From positions 62,186 to 126,185 of the forward strand of contig AZWL01000001.1 in assembly GCA_000514715.1 (NCBI GenBank): a stretch of DNA of 64,000 nucleotides, given 5' to 3'. Source of the DNA: Streptomyces sp. CNH099. Lineage in GTDB: Bacteria > Actinomycetota > Actinomycetes > Streptomycetales > Streptomycetaceae. Both the position numbers and the translations under genes were made by a program. The notes below the pieces were generated by a model. The model did not search any database. It saw nothing but the letters and a program-made list of their open reading frames with translations, and had not been told where the DNA came from. Below, in pieces: positions 1-8,897 of this stretch (positions are counted from its first letter, which is position 1; each line of letters begins with the position of its first letter).

Positions 1-1225
1 CTATCTCCGCGCCGGTCAGCCCCAGTTCGGCCAGCACCGCGTCGGTGTCCGCGCCGTGCGGCCGGCCCGCCCAGCGGATCGCGCCCGGGGTCTCGGAGAG
101 CCGGAAGAGCACGTTCTGCATCTTCACGGTGCCCAGTTCGGCGTCCTCGACCTCGGTGATGGAGCCCAGTGCCCGGTACTGCTCGTCGGCCATCACGTCC
201 CGCACGTCGTACACCGGCGCCACCGCCGCCTGCGCCTCGTCGAACGCGGCGACGACCGTCGCGGCGTCGTGCCGCGCGATCCACCCGCCCACCGCCTCGT
301 CCAGCTCGTCGGCGTGCCGCGCCCGGCCCGCACCGCTGCCGAACCACGGCTCCGCGGCCAGCTCGGGCCGCCCGACCAGCCGCACCACCCGCTCGGCGAC
401 GGACTGCGCGGAGGTGGAGACGGCCAGCCAGCGGCCGTCGGCGGTGCGGTAGGTGTTGCGCGGCGCGTTGTTGGTGGAGCGGTTGCCGGTGCGCGGCTGG
501 ACGTAGCCGAGCTGGTCGTACCAGACCGGCTGCGGGCCGAGCACGGTCAGCATCGGCTCGATGATCGCCATGTCGACCACCTGCCCGCGGCCGGTGCGCT
601 CCCGCCCGGCGAGCGCGGTCATCACGGCGTACGCGGTGGAGAGCGCGGCGACGGAGTCCGCGAGCCCGAACGGCGGCAGCGTCGGCGGGCCGTCCGGCTC
701 GCCGGTGACCGCGGCGAAGCCGCTCATCGCCTCGGCGAGGGTGCCGAAGCCGGGGCGGCGCGAGTACGGGCCGAACTGGCCGAAGCCGGTGACCCGGGCG
801 AGCACGAGGCGGGGGTTGGCGGCGGACAGCTCCGCCCAGCCGAGCCCCCACTTCTCCAGCGTCCCGGGGCGGAAGTTCTCGACGACCACGTCGGCTCCGG
901 CGGCCAGCCGCAGCAGCACGTCCCGTCCGCCGGGCGTGGACAGGTCGAGGGTGAGGTTCTTCTTGTTGCGGCCGAGCAGCTTCCACCACAGGCCGACGCC
1001 GTCCTTGGCCGGCCCGTGGCCGCGGGAGGGGTCGGGCTTGGCGGGGTGCTCGACCTTGACGACCTCGGCGCCGAAGTCGCCGAGCATGGTCGCGGCCAGC
1101 GGGCCGGCGAAGAGGGTCGCGAGGTCCAGGACGCGCAGTCCGGCGAGCGGAGCCTGCGGCGTCGCGGAGACGGAGGTGTCGGCGGAGGAAGCATCGGAGA
1201 CGTCGGAGGCGGGGGTGTCGGTCAT
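1..1225 (-). CDS. CoA-transferase family III (CaiB/BaiF), 3' end cut by window edge
   Basis: The frame is open from the ATG at 1225 to the window edge, about 408 codons, so the stop lies outside. After a Ser/Thr/Ala-rich leader the protein has the family N-terminus (GLRVLDLATLFAGPLAATML, then GDFGAEVVKVEHP), a GRNKKNLTLDL stretch and VVENFRPGTLEKWGL. The Asp in PPFGLADSV is the probable catalytic residue that forms the acyl anhydride. Family members move CoA between organic acids. The start is supported by a GAGGAAGG sequence about 9 nt upstream. It follows ribokinase in the same direction after 88 nt, so it may be read from the same transcript, but it is not overlapped like the genes before it. 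The substrate cannot be told. Confidence 0.9.
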   Translation of the reverse strand, partial: MTDTPASDVSDASSADTSVSATPQAPLAGLRVLDLATLFAGPLAATMLGDFGAEVVKVEHPAKPDPSRGHGPAKDGVGLWWKLLGRNKKNLTLDLSTPGGRDVLLRLAAGADVVVENFRPGTLEKWGLGWAELSAANPRLVLARVTGFGQFGPYSRRPGFGTLAEAMSGFAAVTGEPDGPPTLPPFGLADSVAALSTAYAVMTALAGRERTGRGQVVDMAIIEPMLTVLGPQPVWYDQLGYVQPRTGNRSTNNAPRNTYRTADGRWLAVSTSAQSVAERVVRLVGRPELAAEPWFGSGAGRARHADELDEAVGGWIARHDAATVVAAFDEAQAAVAPVYDVRDVMADEQYRALGSITEVEDAELGTVKMQNVLFRLSETPGAIRWAGRPHGADTDAVLAELGLTGAEI

Positions 1226-1313
1226 GGTGTCGCGCCTTCCTCGGTGGTGCGGGTGGTGCGGGTGGTGTGCGGGGCCGCGGGGGCGCGGGCCGCGCGCCCG
1301 CGGGGTACGCGGG

Positions 1314-2237
1314 TCACGGGACCCCGGCCGCCAGCCGGTCGATCTCCGCGCGCGCCGGCATGGCGGACGACGCGCCCGGCCGCTGCACGGCGAGCGCCGC
1401 GGCGGCCGACGCCCACGCCATCGCCGCCGGCATCGGCCGGCCCTCGGCGTACGCCACGCACAGCGCGCCGACGAAGGTGTCGCCCGCGGCCGTGGTGTCG
1501 ACGGCCCGGACCGCGACCGCCGGCACGGCGACCGGCTCCCGGCCGCGCGCCGCGTACAGGCTGCCCGCGCCGCCGAGGGTGACGACGACCTCCGGCACCC
1601 GCTCCAGCAGCGCCGCGGCGGCCTCGTACGGGTCGGACCTGCCGGTGAGCGCGGCGGCCTCGTGCTCGTTGGGGACGAGGAGGTCGGTGGCGGCGAGCAG
1701 CCGCTCGGGCAGCGGGCGAGCGGGGGCGGGGGTGAGCACGGTGCGTACGCCGTGCCCGCGGGCCGCCTCGGCGGCGGCCACGACGCCGGCCACCGGCAGC
1801 TCCAGCTGCAGCAGGAGCGTGCCGGCGGCGGCGATGCGGTCCGCGTCGCCGGCGGCGAGGGAGGTGACGGCGGCGTTGGCGCCGGGGACGACGACGATGG
1901 AGTTGCCGCCGGCGTCGTCGACGACGATGTGCGCGGTGCCGCTGGCGCCGCCGGCGGTGCGCAGCCCGGCGGTGTCCACGCCGGCGCCGTCGAGCGCGGC
2001 GCGCAGTTCGGCGCCGAAGCCGTCGGCGCCGACCGCGCCGATCATCGTCACCGCCCCGCCCGCGCGGGCGGCGGCGACGGCCTGGTTGGCGCCCTTGCCG
2101 CCGGGCACGGTGCGGAACTCGCGCCCGGTGACGGTCTCGCCGCGGTGCGGGGCGGTGGCGACGTACGCCACGAGGTCCATGTTGACGCTGCCGAACACGG
2201 CGATCGGGACGCGTGAGGTTGACACAGGGGGTGTCAT
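1314..2237 (-). CDS. rbsK: Ribokinase (PfkB family sugar kinase)
   Basis: 307 residues, the normal size for ribokinase. The N-terminal PfkB signature GSVNMDLVAYV is followed by GGKGANQAVAAARAGG. The C-terminal signature TTAAGDTFVGAL carries the catalytic Asp and the anion hole. The family phosphorylates D-ribose (or a related pentose) to the 5-phosphate in the cytoplasm. Its ATG overlaps the stop codon of the preceding ADP-ribosylglycohydrolase gene (ATGA), so it is translationally coupled to that gene. It is the last of nine coupled genes in a LacI/ABC-transporter/DraG operon. In that context it would capture ribose released by the glycohydrolases. Another PfkB substrate is possible, but RbsK-like motifs fit best. 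Confidence 0.9.
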   Translation of the reverse strand: MTPPVSTSRVPIAVFGSVNMDLVAYVATAPHRGETVTGREFRTVPGGKGANQAVAAARAGGAVTMIGAVGADGFGAELRAALDGAGVDTAGLRTAGGASGTAHIVVDDAGGNSIVVVPGANAAVTSLAAGDADRIAAAGTLLLQLELPVAGVVAAAEAARGHGVRTVLTPAPARPLPERLLAATDLLVPNEHEAAALTGRSDPYEAAAALLERVPEVVVTLGGAGSLYAARGREPVAVPAVAVRAVDTTAAGDTFVGALCVAYAEGRPMPAAMAWASAAAALAVQRPGASSAMPARAEIDRLAAGVP

Positions 2238-3748
2238 GCGGACTGCCTCCGTGGGTGGAGCGGCGGTGCGCCGTCGGGCGGGCGGGCCGGGGCGGGCAGC
2301 GCGTGGGCGGCGGTGCGGGCGGCGAGTTCGTCGAAGCCGATGCCGTCCAGGCCGCCGACGGAGGTCGACAGCCGGTTGCGCAGCGGCGCCGTCCACCGCT
2401 CCGGCAGCGCCGCCGGCGCCCCGGCGAGCAGCCCGGCGACGGAGCCGGCGGTGGCGCCGTTGGAGTCGGTGTCCCAACCGCCGGAGACGACGCGGCAGAC
2501 GGCGCCGCTGAAGTCGCCGGCCGCGTGCGTGAGCGCGGCGGCGAGCAGCGCCGCGTTGGGGACGACGTGCACCCAGTGGCGCCCGTCGTGGACGGCGTGC
2601 AGCTCGTCGACGACGTCCGCGAAGCCCTCGGGCGTGCCGGTGGGTTCGGTGCGGGCCAGCTCGATGCCGTGCCGCACGGCGCGGGCCAGCCGGGAGCGCG
2701 GCGGCACGACGGCCAGACCGGCGCGCAGCGCCTCGTCCACGCCGGCGGCCCCGCCGGCCGCGGTCCCGCCCGCCGCTGCGGAGATGGCGGCTGCGGCGAA
2801 CATGGCGCCGTAGACGCCGTTCGCGGTGTGGGTGAGCACGGCGTCGCGGTGCGCGGCGACGGCGGCGCCGGCCGGGTCCCCGGGGTGCGTCCAGCCGTGT
2901 ACGTCGGCGCGGATCTGGGCGCCGATCCACTCCCGGAAGGGGTTGCGGTACGAGCCGGTGTGCGGCGGTTCGACGCCGTCGAGCAGGTTGCGGTACGCGA
3001 CCCGCTCGGCGGTGAACGTACGGCCCGCGGGCAGTTCGTCGAGCCACAGCCGGCCGACGTCGGCCGTGGTGAAGGCGTGGCCGTGGCGGTCGAGGAGGAG
3101 CAGGCCGAGCAGGGGGTAGTTGAGATCGTCGTCCTCGGGCGCGCCGTCGAGGGTCTCGGCCAGGGAGGTGGCGGCGCTGCGGCGGTTCCAGGGGTGCGCG
3201 GCGGCGGTCGCGGGGTCGAGCCCGGCGGCGGTGAACCAGGTGTGCACCGGCCAGTTGCCGGTGGCGCGGGCGATGGCCCGGATGCCCGCCAGGGTCACCT
3301 TCTCGACCGGCTTGCCGAGTACGCAGCCGGCGGCGCGCCCGAGCCACCCGGCGTGCAGCCGGGTGCGCAGGCCGTCGCGGGCCCCGGCCGCGCCCCGCGG
3401 CGCCGCGCCGGCGGCGGGCGCGGCCGGGGCCGCGGGCCACCACGGGCAGGCCGCCCTGATCTCGTCCAGGTCCGTCGGCTCGATCGCCGCCAGCGGCGAC
3501 TCCAGCGTGGCCAGTTCGTCCAGCAGCTCCAGCGCCAGCGCCCGCAGCCGCGGCTTCGGCGGGCCCGGCGAGGCGCCCGCGCGCTCCGGCGCCGGGTGGC
3601 CGCCGGCGGCGAGCCAGCGGCGGCGCAGCGGCCCCGCGGCGCGGCCGTCCTCGGCCGCCTGCCGCAGCTCGTGGCCGACGAGGTCCTCCGGCTGCACCCA
3701 GGTCAGCCGGAGCGGCGCCCCGTGCCCGTCGGCCGGCGCCGCCGTCAC
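2234..3748 (-). CDS. ADP-ribosylglycohydrolase family protein (paralogue 4 of 4)
   Basis: 504 residues, the largest of the four paralogues. A roughly 130-residue N-terminal extension precedes the DraG-like domain, which begins around GWLGRAAGCVLGKPVEK. The first metal motif is present in variant form, PEDDDLNYPLLGL in place of the usual TDDT. The C-terminal motif is intact in type: SGGWDTDSNGATAGSVAGLL. The family uses paired Mg ions to hydrolyse N- or O-glycosidic bonds to ribose. No signal peptide, so it is cytoplasmic. The GTG start overlaps the upstream stop (GTGA) and its own stop overlaps the ribokinase ATG. Substrate unknown; operon context suggests an imported ribosyl compound rather than ADP-ribosylated protein. 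Confidence 0.88.
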   Translation of the reverse strand: MTAAPADGHGAPLRLTWVQPEDLVGHELRQAAEDGRAAGPLRRRWLAAGGHPAPERAGASPGPPKPRLRALALELLDELATLESPLAAIEPTDLDEIRAACPWWPAAPAAPAAGAAPRGAAGARDGLRTRLHAGWLGRAAGCVLGKPVEKVTLAGIRAIARATGNWPVHTWFTAAGLDPATAAAHPWNRRSAATSLAETLDGAPEDDDLNYPLLGLLLLDRHGHAFTTADVGRLWLDELPAGRTFTAERVAYRNLLDGVEPPHTGSYRNPFREWIGAQIRADVHGWTHPGDPAGAAVAAHRDAVLTHTANGVYGAMFAAAAISAAAGGTAAGGAAGVDEALRAGLAVVPPRSRLARAVRHGIELARTEPTGTPEGFADVVDELHAVHDGRHWVHVVPNAALLAAALTHAAGDFSGAVCRVVSGGWDTDSNGATAGSVAGLLAGAPAALPERWTAPLRNRLSTSVGGLDGIGFDELAARTAAHALPAPARPPDGAPPLHPRRQSA

Positions 3749-4950
3749 GACGCCCCCGCCAGCGCGCCGAACGCGGCCTCGTGGGCGCGGCGGCGCGCCA
3801 CGTCGCGCGCGAACACCTCGCGTGCCACGTCCGTGAGGACGGCGGCCGGGGCGCGGAGGTCCAGCCGGCTGGCGCGCGCGACCTCCTCGGACCACTCCCC
3901 CGGCACCGCCGCGGCGCCGCCCAGGGCGCCGGCGATCGCGCCGGCCATGGTGGCGATCGAGTCGCAGTCGCGGCCGTAGTTGACGGCGCCGAGGACCGTG
4001 TGCCGGTAGTCGCCGCGGCCGACGAGCAGCATGCCCAGCGCCACCGGCAGCTCCTCTATGGCGTGCAGCCGGGAGGGCCGCCGGGCGCCGAGCGAGGGGT
4101 TGCGGTACTCGGGGCCGACGGTGTCGTACGGCTCGACCGCCGCGCGCAGCGGCGCCAGCGCCGCCTCGAAGTCGTCGTGGCCGGCGGCGGTCTCGCAGAC
4201 GGCCTCGACGGCGGCGCGGGTGCCGTCCTTCGCCAGCTCCAGCGCCGTCCCGACCACCGACTCCGGCGTGGCGCCGGGGGTGAAGGCCGCCGCGACGCAG
4301 GCGGCGAAGACGCCGGCGGCCTCGCGCCCGTACGACGACTGGTGCGCGCCGGCGACGTCGAGCGCCTCGGCGTAGGCCGCGGCGGGGTTGCCGGCGTTGA
4401 CGGCGCCGACAGGCGCCATGTACATCGCGGCGCCGCAGTTGACGATGTTGCCGACGCCCGCCTCCCGGGGGTCGGCGTGGCCGTAGTGCAGCCGCGCGAC
4501 GATCCACTTCTCGGCGAGGAAGATCCGCTGCAGCGGCAGCGCCTCGGCCTCCAGCTCGGGGATCCAGCGCGGCGTGCCCATGAGGTCGGGCACGAGGTGG
4601 GCGGCGACGGCGTAGGCGTCGAGGTGGTCGCGGACCTTGTCGTAGACCCGCACGAGGGCGTGGGTCATGAGGGTGTCGTCGGTGACGTGCCCGTCGCCCT
4701 TGTGGTACGGGGCGATGGGCCGGGCGGTGCGCCATCCGTCGCCGTGGAACGGCTCGACGATGCCGCGCACCCGGCCGCCGTAGCGCTCGGCGATGGCCTC
4801 GGGGGTCCAGCCTTCGACGGGCCCGCCCAGCGCGTCGCCGACGGCGGCGCCGACGAGGCAGCCGGCGGTGCGGTCGGCGAGGCCGGGCCCGGCGGAGGCG
4901 GCGGCGGGGGCGGGGTCGCCGGGCGTGGCGGAAGCGGTCGTGGGGGTCAT
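3745..4950 (-). CDS. ADP-ribosylglycohydrolase family protein (paralogue 3 of 4)
   Basis: 401 residues. Family N-terminus DRTAGCLVGAAVGDALGGPVEG, then the canonical metal-binding GHVTDDTLMTHAL motif and the C-terminal NYGRDCDSIATMAGAIAGAL motif (GxDxD[ST] type). All expected metal ligands are therefore visible and it should be catalytically competent. The long central section (PRWIPELEAEALPLQRIFLA and following) is typical of the larger bacterial relatives of DraG. Cytoplasmic. The ATG at 4950 overlaps the stop of the gene before it, and its stop overlaps the next GTG, so it is translated as part of the coupled block. Confidence 0.9.
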   Translation of the reverse strand: MTPTTASATPGDPAPAAASAGPGLADRTAGCLVGAAVGDALGGPVEGWTPEAIAERYGGRVRGIVEPFHGDGWRTARPIAPYHKGDGHVTDDTLMTHALVRVYDKVRDHLDAYAVAAHLVPDLMGTPRWIPELEAEALPLQRIFLAEKWIVARLHYGHADPREAGVGNIVNCGAAMYMAPVGAVNAGNPAAAYAEALDVAGAHQSSYGREAAGVFAACVAAAFTPGATPESVVGTALELAKDGTRAAVEAVCETAAGHDDFEAALAPLRAAVEPYDTVGPEYRNPSLGARRPSRLHAIEELPVALGMLLVGRGDYRHTVLGAVNYGRDCDSIATMAGAIAGALGGAAAVPGEWSEEVARASRLDLRAPAAVLTDVAREVFARDVARRRAHEAAFGALAGAS

Positions 4951-6362
4951 GAGGCGAGGGGTCCTTCCGCGGGGGTGCTGAACTGCTTGTCGGCCAGCTG
5001 CCGGGCGAGGTCGACGAGGTCGGCGCCGGCGAGCCGGGGCAGGGCGCAGCCGGAGAGGATCCGGCAGGCGTCCCGCCAGGTGGCGGGGAGTCCGGCGGCG
5101 CCGCCGAGCGCCCCGGTGAGCGCGCCGGCCAGCGCCGGCGCGGAGTCGGCCACGCGCGCCAGGCACGCGGCGGCGGGGACGGCCTCGGAGATGGCGCCGG
5201 CGGCGGCGGTGGCGACGGCGAGGGCGACGGGCACGGTCTCGGCGGCGGCGATGCCGTAGCTGTAGACGTGGTCGACGATCTCGTGCTCCAGCACGGGCAC
5301 GAGGGCGAAGGCGTTGCCGGGCAGCCCCGGCCGGGTGGCGACGGCGGTGCGGCCGAGCTGCACGGCGCGTTCGGCGTTGCGCAGGATCTCGGTGCCCTGC
5401 GGGAGCTGGGCGAGCGCGGCGTCCACGCAGGCGTCGACGGGCCGGCCGCCGAGTGCCGCGGCGACGGCGGCGGCGGTGGCGCGGGCGCCGTGCACGCCGT
5501 CGCCGTCCTGGGTGTAGCGGGCGTCGAACTCGGCCAGGTCGGCGGCGCGTTCCGGGGCGCCGGGGTGGACGGCGGCGAGCACGGCGGCCCGGACGCAGGC
5601 GGCGTCGTCGAAGTAGTGCGGGTTGTCGTGGCCGGTGGCGGGCGGGCGCAGGCCCGCGGCGAGGTTGCCGAGCCCGGCCCGTACGGAGATACGGGCGCGC
5701 AGCGGGATGTCCGCGGACTCGATCTCGTCGGCGCGCTCGGCGGCGGCGGCGACCTCGTCGGCGAGCGCGCTCCAGGCGAGGGTGAGCGCGGAGCGGACCC
5801 GCCGGTCTGAGGTGAGGTCGGTGTGCAGTCCGCTGCCGGCGGAGAGCACGGCGTACGCGGTGAACGCGGCCCACTCCGCGTCGTCGGACGGGCCCAGGCG
5901 CAGCGGCTCGGGCGGCTGGTTGAGGGCGATGGGCACCGGGAGGGTGGTGGTGGCGTTCTGCTCCGCGAAGGTGTCCAGCTCGCGGGTGAGCCGGCGGGTC
6001 CACTCGGGCATCCGGGCGGCGCGGTGCCGGCCGGCGGGCCAGCCGGCGGCGTCGCCCGCGGCGATGCCGAGGAGCAGGCCCTCCACGCGCCGCAGTTCGC
6101 CGCCCGCCTCGGCGAGGCTGGCGGCGCCGACGGCCCGCCCGGCGCCCGGCGGCCCGGCCGCGGCCGCGGGCGCGGGCTGCTCGGCGCGCGGTGCGGCCAC
6201 GACGGGGCGCTCCGGGGCCCGGCCCGCGCCGGGGCCCGCGGACGCACCCGCGCATGCGCCCGTACGCGCCGCGCCGCCGGCGGCACCGTCCGCAGTGCCC
6301 GGCGTGTCGCGCTCCGCCCCGGGGCGGGGGACGCGGCGCTTTCCGGGCGTCGGTGCGCTCAT
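4947..6362 (-). CDS. Divergent ADP-ribosylglycohydrolase-like protein (paralogue 2 of 4), degenerate metal site
   Basis: 471 residues with about 100 residues of Ala/Gly/Pro-rich N-terminal sequence before the domain (VEGLLLGIAAGDAAGWPAGR). The N-terminal metal motif has become LGPSDDAEWAAFTAY. In place of the C-terminal GRDxDT motif the helix reads CLARVADSAPALAGALTGAL, which lacks the paired acidic ligands. It keeps the overall DraG-like pattern but probably cannot hold two metal ions in the usual way. It could be a non-catalytic partner of the neighbouring paralogues, or use altered chemistry. ATGA overlaps link it to both neighbours. The N-terminal low-complexity tail makes the exact start less certain. 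Confidence 0.8.
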   Translation of the reverse strand: MSAPTPGKRRVPRPGAERDTPGTADGAAGGAARTGACAGASAGPGAGRAPERPVVAAPRAEQPAPAAAAGPPGAGRAVGAASLAEAGGELRRVEGLLLGIAAGDAAGWPAGRHRAARMPEWTRRLTRELDTFAEQNATTTLPVPIALNQPPEPLRLGPSDDAEWAAFTAYAVLSAGSGLHTDLTSDRRVRSALTLAWSALADEVAAAAERADEIESADIPLRARISVRAGLGNLAAGLRPPATGHDNPHYFDDAACVRAAVLAAVHPGAPERAADLAEFDARYTQDGDGVHGARATAAAVAAALGGRPVDACVDAALAQLPQGTEILRNAERAVQLGRTAVATRPGLPGNAFALVPVLEHEIVDHVYSYGIAAAETVPVALAVATAAAGAISEAVPAAACLARVADSAPALAGALTGALGGAAGLPATWRDACRILSGCALPRLAGADLVDLARQLADKQFSTPAEGPLAS

Positions 6363-7459
6363 GAGGCGACCTCCTCGTCTGCGGGGGCGAGCCGGTCCGC
6401 GATGTCGAGCACGTGGTGACCGGCCATGGACGGCAGGCAGGTGCCGCGCACCGGCTGGATGGCCGCGGCCCAGCCGGCGGGGATTGCGGACTCGCCGCGC
6501 AGCGCGCCCGCCAGCGCGCCGGCGACGGCGGCGGTGGTGTCGGCGTCGCGGCCCATGTTGACGGCGGTGAGGACGGAGTCGGCGAAGTCGCCGCGGGCGG
6601 CGGCGAAGGCGCCGAGCGCGAGCCCGACGGCCTCCGGCGCCAGGTCGGACCACGGGTAGCCGCCGATGACGACCGAGGAGCGGACCGCGCGTTCGACGCT
6701 CAGCGGCGTGGCGCCGGGGGCGCGGCGCGCGCGCCGGCCGGCGGAGACCGCGCGCTGCAGGGAGCGCGAGGTCCAGGAGTCCTCGGGGATGACGGACAGG
6801 GCGGCCTGCACGACGACGTCCGGGGAGTCGCCGGCCATCGCGGCGGCCACCCCGGCGGCGACGGCCTGGCCGCCGTAGATGCCCTCGCCCTCGTGGCTGA
6901 CGGTGCCGTCGACGGCGACGAGCCGCGCCGCCTCCGCCGGGCGGCCGGCGGCGAAGACGCCGAACGGCGCGGCGCGCATGGCGAGCCCGTCGCTCCAGGC
7001 GTGCCGGTGCTGCGCGGTGATCGGCGCGGCGAGGCCGCGGCGCAGGTTCTCCAGGGTGCCGCGCTCGCTGAACCCGGCGCCGCGGAAGGGACCTTCGTCG
7101 AGGTCGGCGATCCGCTCGTGCCACGCATGCTCCACATGCGCGAGGCTGAGGCGCGCGCCGTGCTCGGCGAGCAGCAGCCCGGAGAAGATGGCGTACTCGG
7201 TGTCGTCCGTGCCCGCCGGGGCGGCGGCCACGAAGTCCTCGATGCGGCCCCAGCGCTCGCGGATCTGGGAGGGCTTCAGGTTCTCGACCGGCGCGCCGAG
7301 GGCGTCGCCGACGGCGAGGCCGAGCATGGCGCCGCGGGCCCGGTCGCGGGCCGTCGGGGCCGCCTGCGCGGCGGTGCGGCCCAGGGCGCGCAGGCGGACG
7401 GGGGCGGCGGGGGCGGAGGCGGGGTGGACGGGCGGTTCGAGGCCGGCTCCGGCGCTCAT
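6359..7459 (-). CDS. ADP-ribosylglycohydrolase family protein (paralogue 1 of 4)
   Basis: 366 residues. It has the clean family pattern: DRARGAMLGLAVGDALGAPV near the N-terminus, PAGTDDTEYAIFSGLLLAEH for the first metal motif and VNMGRDADTTAAVAGALAGA for the second. No signal peptide or membrane segment, so it is predicted to act in the cytoplasm. It is the first glycohydrolase of the set, about 94 nt after the solute-binding protein gene. That spacer is the only sizeable gap inside the LacI-to-ribokinase run. It is filled with GTGCTG/GTCCTG-type sequence and could hold an internal ribosome-binding site. Probable role: cleavage of a ribosidic bond in the imported compound. Confidence 0.9.
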   Translation of the reverse strand: MSAGAGLEPPVHPASAPAAPVRLRALGRTAAQAAPTARDRARGAMLGLAVGDALGAPVENLKPSQIRERWGRIEDFVAAAPAGTDDTEYAIFSGLLLAEHGARLSLAHVEHAWHERIADLDEGPFRGAGFSERGTLENLRRGLAAPITAQHRHAWSDGLAMRAAPFGVFAAGRPAEAARLVAVDGTVSHEGEGIYGGQAVAAGVAAAMAGDSPDVVVQAALSVIPEDSWTSRSLQRAVSAGRRARRAPGATPLSVERAVRSSVVIGGYPWSDLAPEAVGLALGAFAAARGDFADSVLTAVNMGRDADTTAAVAGALAGALRGESAIPAGWAAAIQPVRGTCLPSMAGHHVLDIADRLAPADEEVAS

Positions 7460-7553
7460 CGTACGGTGCTCATCGTGCTGATCGTGCTCTCTCCTCGTGC
7501 GCCTGCTCGTGCTGGTCCTGTGCCTGCTCGTGCGCCCTCCCCGGCCGCCGCCG

Positions 7554-8897
7554 TCACCGCTGGTACCGGTCGAGCACGAGGTTGCCGTCCTCGACCAGCG
7601 ACTCGCGCAGCTCGTCCAGGTCGGTGTCGCCGTTGAAGTACCGCTGGAACGCCGGGGTGGCGATCTTGTCCGACCACTCGCGGTACCCCCGCACCCCGAG
7701 CACCGGTGCGGGCCGCAGCGAGCGGGCCACCTGCACGCCCGTGCGCCACCCGTATTCCTCGGTGTTCAGCGCCGGATCCTTGAGCGCCTCCCGGCCGGTG
7801 GGCAGCATCCAGTCGCCCGCGGCCAGTTCGGCCATGTGCTCCGGGCGGGTCATGAAGGCGATGAAGTCGGCCGCCGCCTGCCGGTGGTCGCTGTCCTCGG
7901 CCACGGACAGGGTCTGCGGGCTGACGCCCTGGGCGAGCCCCCCGGCGGGCCCGTCGCCCGCGGGCATCGGCAGCACCGACCACGCGAAGTCGTCCGGCGC
8001 CTGCTGGGTGATCAGCTGGCGGTACGAGAAGTTGAGCGGCACCATCGCGTACCGCCCGGCGAAGAAGCCCGGCAGCGTGTCGGAGCCGGACATGCCCAGG
8101 CTGCTGCGCGGGGCGGTGTGGTCCTCGTTGACCTGGCGGTCGATGGTCTCGGCGACGGCGGAGTCGCGGGGGCCGTAGCCGACGCGGTTCTTCGGGCCGT
8201 CGTCGGTCTGCTCCCGGGAGAACAGCCCGCCGCCGGTGGAGAGCGAGAGGTTCACCGACTGGCTGACGGGCTCCTTCATCCCCCACGCGACGCCGTACCG
8301 GTCGGTCCCGCCGTCCCCGTCGGTGTCGGTGGTCAGCTTCTTGGCCACCTCCTCGAACTCCCGCCAGCTCCAGGGGTCCGCCGGGGTCGGGATCCGCACC
8401 CCGGACTCGCGGAGCAGGCCGGTGTTGGCGAACATCATCCGCGGCTCCTGGAGGAAGGGGACGCCGTAGATGCCGCCGTTCATGGTGGTGGTCCGCCACG
8501 ACTGCTCCGGGATGTCGGCGCGCAGCGACGCCGGCAGCAGGTCGGTGAGGTCGGCGAGGTAGCCGCCGTAGGCGAAGTCGGTGAGGTCGTCGGCGGCGTC
8601 GTGGATGATGTCGGGGGCCTCGCCGCCCTCGAAGGAGGTCAGCAGCTGGTCGTGCACGGTGTCCCAGATGCCCTGCACGTAGCGGACCTGGACGTCGGGG
8701 TGCTCCTCGTTCCACTCGGCGACGAGCCGCTTGTTGGCCTCGACGGACTCCTTCTGCCAGGCGAGGCTCAGGAAGTCGAGGGTCACGGTGCCGTCGTCGG
8801 AGCCGCCGTCGCCGCCGCAGCCGGCCACACCGGCCAGCAGCGCCAGGCTCAGGGCGGCCGCGGCGGAAGCGCGGCGGAAGCACGTCACGGGCCTCAT
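7554..8897 (-). CDS. Sugar ABC transporter, extracellular solute-binding lipoprotein (CUT1 type)
   Basis: 447 residues. A signal peptide ends in the lipobox GVAGC, so the mature protein is predicted to be a membrane-anchored lipoprotein. The rest is a family 1 extracellular solute-binding protein: VTLDFLSLAWQKESVEANKRL, then IIHDAADDLTDFAYGG and GIYGVPFLQEPRMMFANTGLL in the ligand-binding hinge region. Its ATG overlaps the stop of the second permease gene (ATGA), which fixes the start. It delivers the substrate to the two permeases. No ATPase gene is present. In Streptomyces, CUT1 importers commonly share the MsiK ATPase encoded elsewhere, which is the likely situation here. Substrate unknown; the four glycohydrolases and ribokinase point to a riboside. 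Confidence 0.93.
   Translation of the reverse strand: MRPVTCFRRASAAAALSLALLAGVAGCGGDGGSDDGTVTLDFLSLAWQKESVEANKRLVAEWNEEHPDVQVRYVQGIWDTVHDQLLTSFEGGEAPDIIHDAADDLTDFAYGGYLADLTDLLPASLRADIPEQSWRTTTMNGGIYGVPFLQEPRMMFANTGLLRESGVRIPTPADPWSWREFEEVAKKLTTDTDGDGGTDRYGVAWGMKEPVSQSVNLSLSTGGGLFSREQTDDGPKNRVGYGPRDSAVAETIDRQVNEDHTAPRSSLGMSGSDTLPGFFAGRYAMVPLNFSYRQLITQQAPDDFAWSVLPMPAGDGPAGGLAQGVSPQTLSVAEDSDHRQAAADFIAFMTRPEHMAELAAGDWMLPTGREALKDPALNTEEYGWRTGVQVARSLRPAPVLGVRGYREWSDKIATPAFQRYFNGDTDLDELRESLVEDGNLVLDRYQR

Noticed and set aside
1240..1275. GGTGGTGCGG-like short tandem repeats as a regulatory array
   Set aside because: Only about three imperfect units in a GC-rich spacer, with no symmetry or spacing that suggests protein binding.
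56..2216. Plus-strand open frames opposite the CoA-transferase and ribokinase genes
   Set aside because: Arg/Gly/Val-rich antisense translations without motifs; the minus strand holds clear families with good starts.
2234..6286. Very long minus-strand open frames (for example 1350 and 836 codons) across the glycohydrolase genes
   Set aside because: They run out of frame through two or three real genes before joining the true last gene. Their upstream parts are Arg/Pro/Ala repeats with no family match, as expected in high-GC DNA with few stop codons.
7460..7553. Extra small gene in the gap between solute-binding protein and first glycohydrolase
   Set aside because: CTGCTCGTGCTG-type repetition yields only Leu/Val/Arg strings and no ribosome-binding site.
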